Assembly: GCA_938075565.1 (NCBI GenBank) | Contig: CALJGU010000092.1 | Coordinates: 1 to 33,827 of the forward strand | Length of the DNA: 33,827 nt | Source of the DNA: an uncultured Opitutales bacterium | GTDB lineage: Bacteria > Verrucomicrobiota > Verrucomicrobiia > Opitutales > UBA2995 | Direction: 5' to 3' | In this document: piece after piece, positions 31,096 to 33,827 of the stretch | Layout: each line of letters starts with the position of its first letter | How positions within the stretch are numbered: position 1 is the first letter of the stretch | Program-made: the position numbers and the translations under genes | The notes under the pieces: generated by a model | Seen by the model: the letters and a program-made list of their open reading frames with translations, nothing else | Told to the model about the DNA's origin: nothing | The model's database searches: none

Positions 31096-32337
31096 TTACC
31101 GGGTAGGATTCTCATACCAAATGAGGCCTAGGCCTCTTTTTCCGCCGGAGGCGTTATTGGCCTCTTCGGTATTGACGATGTCCAGGTCACCGTCGGCGTC
31201 GACGTCGAGGAGAAGGTTGAGGTCGAACTTGATACCCTCCGGGCCACTGACGTCGTGGGTAGTCCAGTCGGGGTTGTCCCAGTTTTTCTGATACTCAAGC
31301 CAAACCACTCCGCTTTTGCCATCGTCAGCGTGTTCGGTGCTCAGGACCAGGTCGGTTTGACCGTCCAGGTTGATGTCCCCTGCTGAGAGCGCCTTTGCTC
31401 GGCCCATGTTAGGTGGGTATTGGATTGAAAGTTCTTTCCAGTTTTTCCGATCCTTGGTTTGGAAAGTGGAGATATGACCTTCCTGGTCGATGTAGTAGGG
31501 AACTACGATTTCTTCGATGCCGTCCTGGTCGAAGTCGACCGTATCGATTAACATTGCTTCGTCGATGTGCTGCGCAATCCAATGATTCTCCCAGGGTGCG
31601 GTTAATGCCTTTGATTCCTTACCTGGATTCTCAAGCCAGCGGATGCCCGAGTCCTTACTTTTGCGGTCGGATAAGAGAATATCTTCATCCCCATCGTTAT
31701 CCATGTCTTTTGCAATGAGTGACATGGTCCAGCCAGCCGGATTAATTGGATGGAAGTTCCACGCTTCGAGTGCTCGAGAATCAGCCGGACTCTGTAACCA
31801 GCCGATTTTGGCATCTGGGCCTTTTCCTCCGACTACGATGTCGAGGCCGTGTTTGCCATCAATGTCCATCGCAATGGCAAACATCCACATGCTTCCATCT
31901 TCAAATAGCGTTTCAGTTTTCCACAGTTTGGAATCATTGTAGTTCTTTGGATCTGAGGGCCCCCAATGAATGACCACCTCTTTGTTCTTCCCTTCCGTTG
32001 AGCTGATCACATCTACGAATCCATCTCGATCGACATCCACTAGAAGGGCATCTTCAACCGATGGAGCTGGTCCGGCCTCCACGATCGTCCAAGATGGTTT
32101 CTGATTTTTCTCCCGGTTCATCAGGTAAAGTCGACTGACTCCACCTTGCTCCCAGCCTGCAACGATGTCTTGTAAACCGTCTCCATTTACATCCATGCTT
32201 CGTGCCCCGTCGGCTCCCAGTGAGGTGTTGTCGATTGTATGCCTAGTCCATGAGTTTGAAGCTTCCTTTCCATTGCTCCCATGGGTGAGAAAGGAATGAG
32301 CAAGGAGAATGAATGCTACTCGGATTAGAGTTTTCAT
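31096..32337 (-). CDS. Secreted FG-GAP/VCBS repeat protein
   Basis: The 413-aa protein has a signal peptide (MKTLIRVAFILLAHSFLTHGSNG) and seven calcium-binding-type repeats of the FG-GAP/VCBS kind, spaced about 45-60 residues: DVNGDGLQD, DVDRDGFVD, DIDGKHGLD (degenerate), DMDNDGDED, DFDQDGIEE, DINLDGQTD and DVDADGDLD. They form a propeller of the integrin-alpha type that binds Ca2+ and usually glycans or proteins. It lies 26 bp after the sulfatase gene on the same strand, so the pair is probably an operon, with the propeller possibly helping the cell bind a sulfated substrate. Confidence 0.9.
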   Translation of the reverse strand: MKTLIRVAFILLAHSFLTHGSNGKEASNSWTRHTIDNTSLGADGARSMDVNGDGLQDIVAGWEQGGVSRLYLMNREKNQKPSWTIVEAGPAPSVEDALLVDVDRDGFVDVISSTEGKNKEVVIHWGPSDPKNYNDSKLWKTETLFEDGSMWMFAIAMDIDGKHGLDIVVGGKGPDAKIGWLQSPADSRALEAWNFHPINPAGWTMSLIAKDMDNDGDEDILLSDRKSKDSGIRWLENPGKESKALTAPWENHWIAQHIDEAMLIDTVDFDQDGIEEIVVPYYIDQEGHISTFQTKDRKNWKELSIQYPPNMGRAKALSAGDINLDGQTDLVLSTEHADDGKSGVVWLEYQKNWDNPDWTTHDVSGPEGIKFDLNLLLDVDADGDLDIVNTEEANNASGGKRGLGLIWYENPTR

Positions 32338-32363
32338 GTTGGAATCCGTGGCTGAGTTTCAAC

Positions 32364-33764
32364 TTAACCTGGATTGTAATCGGGGTTGAGCTTGGTGGGA
32401 ATCACCGCCCGGGTATTCTTCTGCCAGGCTTCGAGCTCAGCCAGCATAGATTCGACTTTGTCGGGATTTGATTTCGCTAAGTCATTCTCTTCCCCGATGT
32501 CGTGCTTGAGATTGTACAATTCAACCGAATCAGTTTCGAAAAACTGAATGAGTTTCCAGTCACCTTTGCGAATGACGCTGCAAGGGGTCGCTCGCCAGTA
32601 AGGTTTATCGGTGCCGTACACATTGACCACTTGGTTGTAATCAGTCCCTTGAAGATAAAGTGGATAGTGCCAGAAGATGGATCGATTTTTTGTCTTTCCC
32701 CCTTTGATTAGAGGAACAAACGACTGGCCATCCACCGGTTGGTTGTTGGGAAGCCGTGCGCCTGATAGCTCAGCGAAACTAGGCATGTAATCGACACCGG
32801 TGATAGGGGTATCGCATACGGATCCTGCTTCGATGACCCCTGGCCAACTCATGCAATTGGCCACTCGAATGCCTCCCTCGTAAAAAGCGCCTTTAGCTCC
32901 TTTTAGAGGATCACACCAGGTGGCAAATGAAGCTCCGCCGTTATCAGATGTAAATACGATGAGTGTGTTTTCAAGTAGTCCGGCCTCTTTGACGGCCTGA
33001 CGAATCTGTCCGACACCTTTATCGACCGCTTCAATCATAGCTGCATAGGTAGTATTCCATTCTCGATCCCAATCACCGCCTGCCAGCTTCTTATCGTACT
33101 TGGCTTTGACGTGGTCGTGAGCACGGATGGGCGAATGCACATCCCAATAGCACAGGTAGATGAAGAACGGATCATCTTTGTTCTTTTGAATAAACTTCAT
33201 GGTGCCCTCGCTGAGTGTCTCGGTAACTCCCACTTTTCCGTAATAGTTTTTAACCGGGCCGCCGATGCCGTTAGGATCACTGACGTCAAAGCCCTGAGTG
33301 TCAGGACCCATATGCCATTTTCCGAAATGAGCGGTTCTGTATCCAGCAGTGTTCATGACCTCCCCGATAGAAGTGACGGAAGGGTCCAAAGTCAGTTTTG
33401 ATGGCATGACTCCTTCACCTTTTTTGTCACCTTTGCGTGGCACGAGGAACTTCATGTATTCCTTCTTCCCCTTTGCTTCTGCACCGGGAGTCCACATTTG
33501 CGTGCGGGTAATATACATGCCGCTGATGATGCAAGCGCGGGATGGCATGCAGTTGGAGGCTCCGGGGTAGGCTGAGGTAAATTCCATGCCTGAAGCTCGC
33601 ATGGCATCGATGTTGGGAGTCTCGTAGAACTTGGCTCCGTTATAGCCCACATCCGACCAACCAAGGTCGTCCGCCATGATGTAAATGATGTTTGGCTTCT
33701 CGGGTAGTGATTGAGCCGTCAGCGTCGTAGCAACGCAGGCTATTATAAGGGTCAATAATCGCAT
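32364..33764 (-). CDS. Type I (formylglycine) sulfatase, exported
   Basis: The 466-aa protein has a signal peptide (MRLLTLIIACVATTLTA, cleavage before QSL). The sulfatase signature reads NCMPSRA with C72 in C-x-P-S-R, the residue converted to formylglycine by an FGE-type enzyme encoded elsewhere. Metal ligands and neighbours are visible: MADDLGWSD (D32, D33), TAHFGKWHMG (K149, H151), YWDVHSP (H210), FTSDNGG (D274, N275) and GAKGAFYEGG (K291). It resembles the N-acetylgalactosamine-6-sulfatase and arylsulfatase A type used by marine Planctomycetota and Verrucomicrobiota on algal sulfated polysaccharides. The exact substrate is not decidable here. It heads the operon with the FG-GAP protein. 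Confidence 0.95.
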   Translation of the reverse strand: MRLLTLIIACVATTLTAQSLPEKPNIIYIMADDLGWSDVGYNGAKFYETPNIDAMRASGMEFTSAYPGASNCMPSRACIISGMYITRTQMWTPGAEAKGKKEYMKFLVPRKGDKKGEGVMPSKLTLDPSVTSIGEVMNTAGYRTAHFGKWHMGPDTQGFDVSDPNGIGGPVKNYYGKVGVTETLSEGTMKFIQKNKDDPFFIYLCYWDVHSPIRAHDHVKAKYDKKLAGGDWDREWNTTYAAMIEAVDKGVGQIRQAVKEAGLLENTLIVFTSDNGGASFATWCDPLKGAKGAFYEGGIRVANCMSWPGVIEAGSVCDTPITGVDYMPSFAELSGARLPNNQPVDGQSFVPLIKGGKTKNRSIFWHYPLYLQGTDYNQVVNVYGTDKPYWRATPCSVIRKGDWKLIQFFETDSVELYNLKHDIGEENDLAKSNPDKVESMLAELEAWQKNTRAVIPTKLNPDYNPG

Positions 33765-33827
33765 AGGGTAGTTGAAGTAGGGTTAACTCAAATCCTTCTA
33801 GCTGTGATTTTCTAGGGTCTGGGTGAT

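Noticed and set aside
1-33827. Insertion sequences, prophage, CRISPR arrays or integrons
   Set aside because: No transposase, integrase, phage structural gene, or regularly spaced repeat was seen on either strand; the single tRNA has no adjacent integrase or visible att duplication.

Overview
The window looks like a chromosomal segment of a Gram-negative, probably marine bacterium of the Verrucomicrobiota (Opitutae-like). This is inferred from gene content: a type I sulfatase beside an FG-GAP protein, a PQQ-type propeller with a D/G/N-rich tail, WA/DP repeat proteins, and weak or absent Shine-Dalgarno sequences. No marker gene other than one tRNA is present, so the assignment is tentative. 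Base composition is mid-range throughout and nothing marks a mobile element, prophage or CRISPR array.

Region 1 (1-3721, +) is the end of a MacA-like adaptor, a stand-alone ABC ATPase and two overlapping MacB/FtsX-type permeases, forming a tripartite efflux or envelope transporter. Region 2 (3771-7964) has a membrane-anchored phospholipase-D-like protein (+) facing an endonuclease/exonuclease/phosphatase protein (-), a doubtful small membrane protein between them, and a 454-aa repeat protein (-) with RG-rich insertions and a ten-base homopolymer in its coding sequence.

Region 3 (8096-15849, +) is the most interesting part. It holds a sigma-54-type response regulator, two paralogous small secreted helical proteins (the first apparently starting at ATT), a consensus sigma-54 promoter with two upstream dyads between those paralogues, a terminator, a predicted outer-membrane barrel, a membrane histidine kinase, a beta-propeller and a DMT exporter. 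It reads as a self-contained envelope-sensing circuit: the kinase and regulator would drive the second small protein from the sigma-54 promoter.

Region 4 (15818-18545, -) holds a GT4 glycosyltransferase whose start abuts the terminator of tRNA-Ser(GCU), the tRNA itself, and a conserved protein of unknown function. Region 5 (18620-25353, -) is a DUF1302 / DUF1329 / YCF48-like / MMPL-RND cluster, probably an envelope lipid or hydrophobic-compound transport system. Region 6 (25773-28891, -) is a compact trio: a Brp/Blh-like carotenoid dioxygenase, a purine-nucleoside-permease-like protein and a BtuF-like lipoprotein. Region 7 (29015-31090, +) has an AlkC-type DNA glycosylase with a C-terminal Ig-like domain and a propeller lipoprotein. 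Region 8 (31096-33764, -) is a sulfatase followed by a seven-repeat FG-GAP protein.
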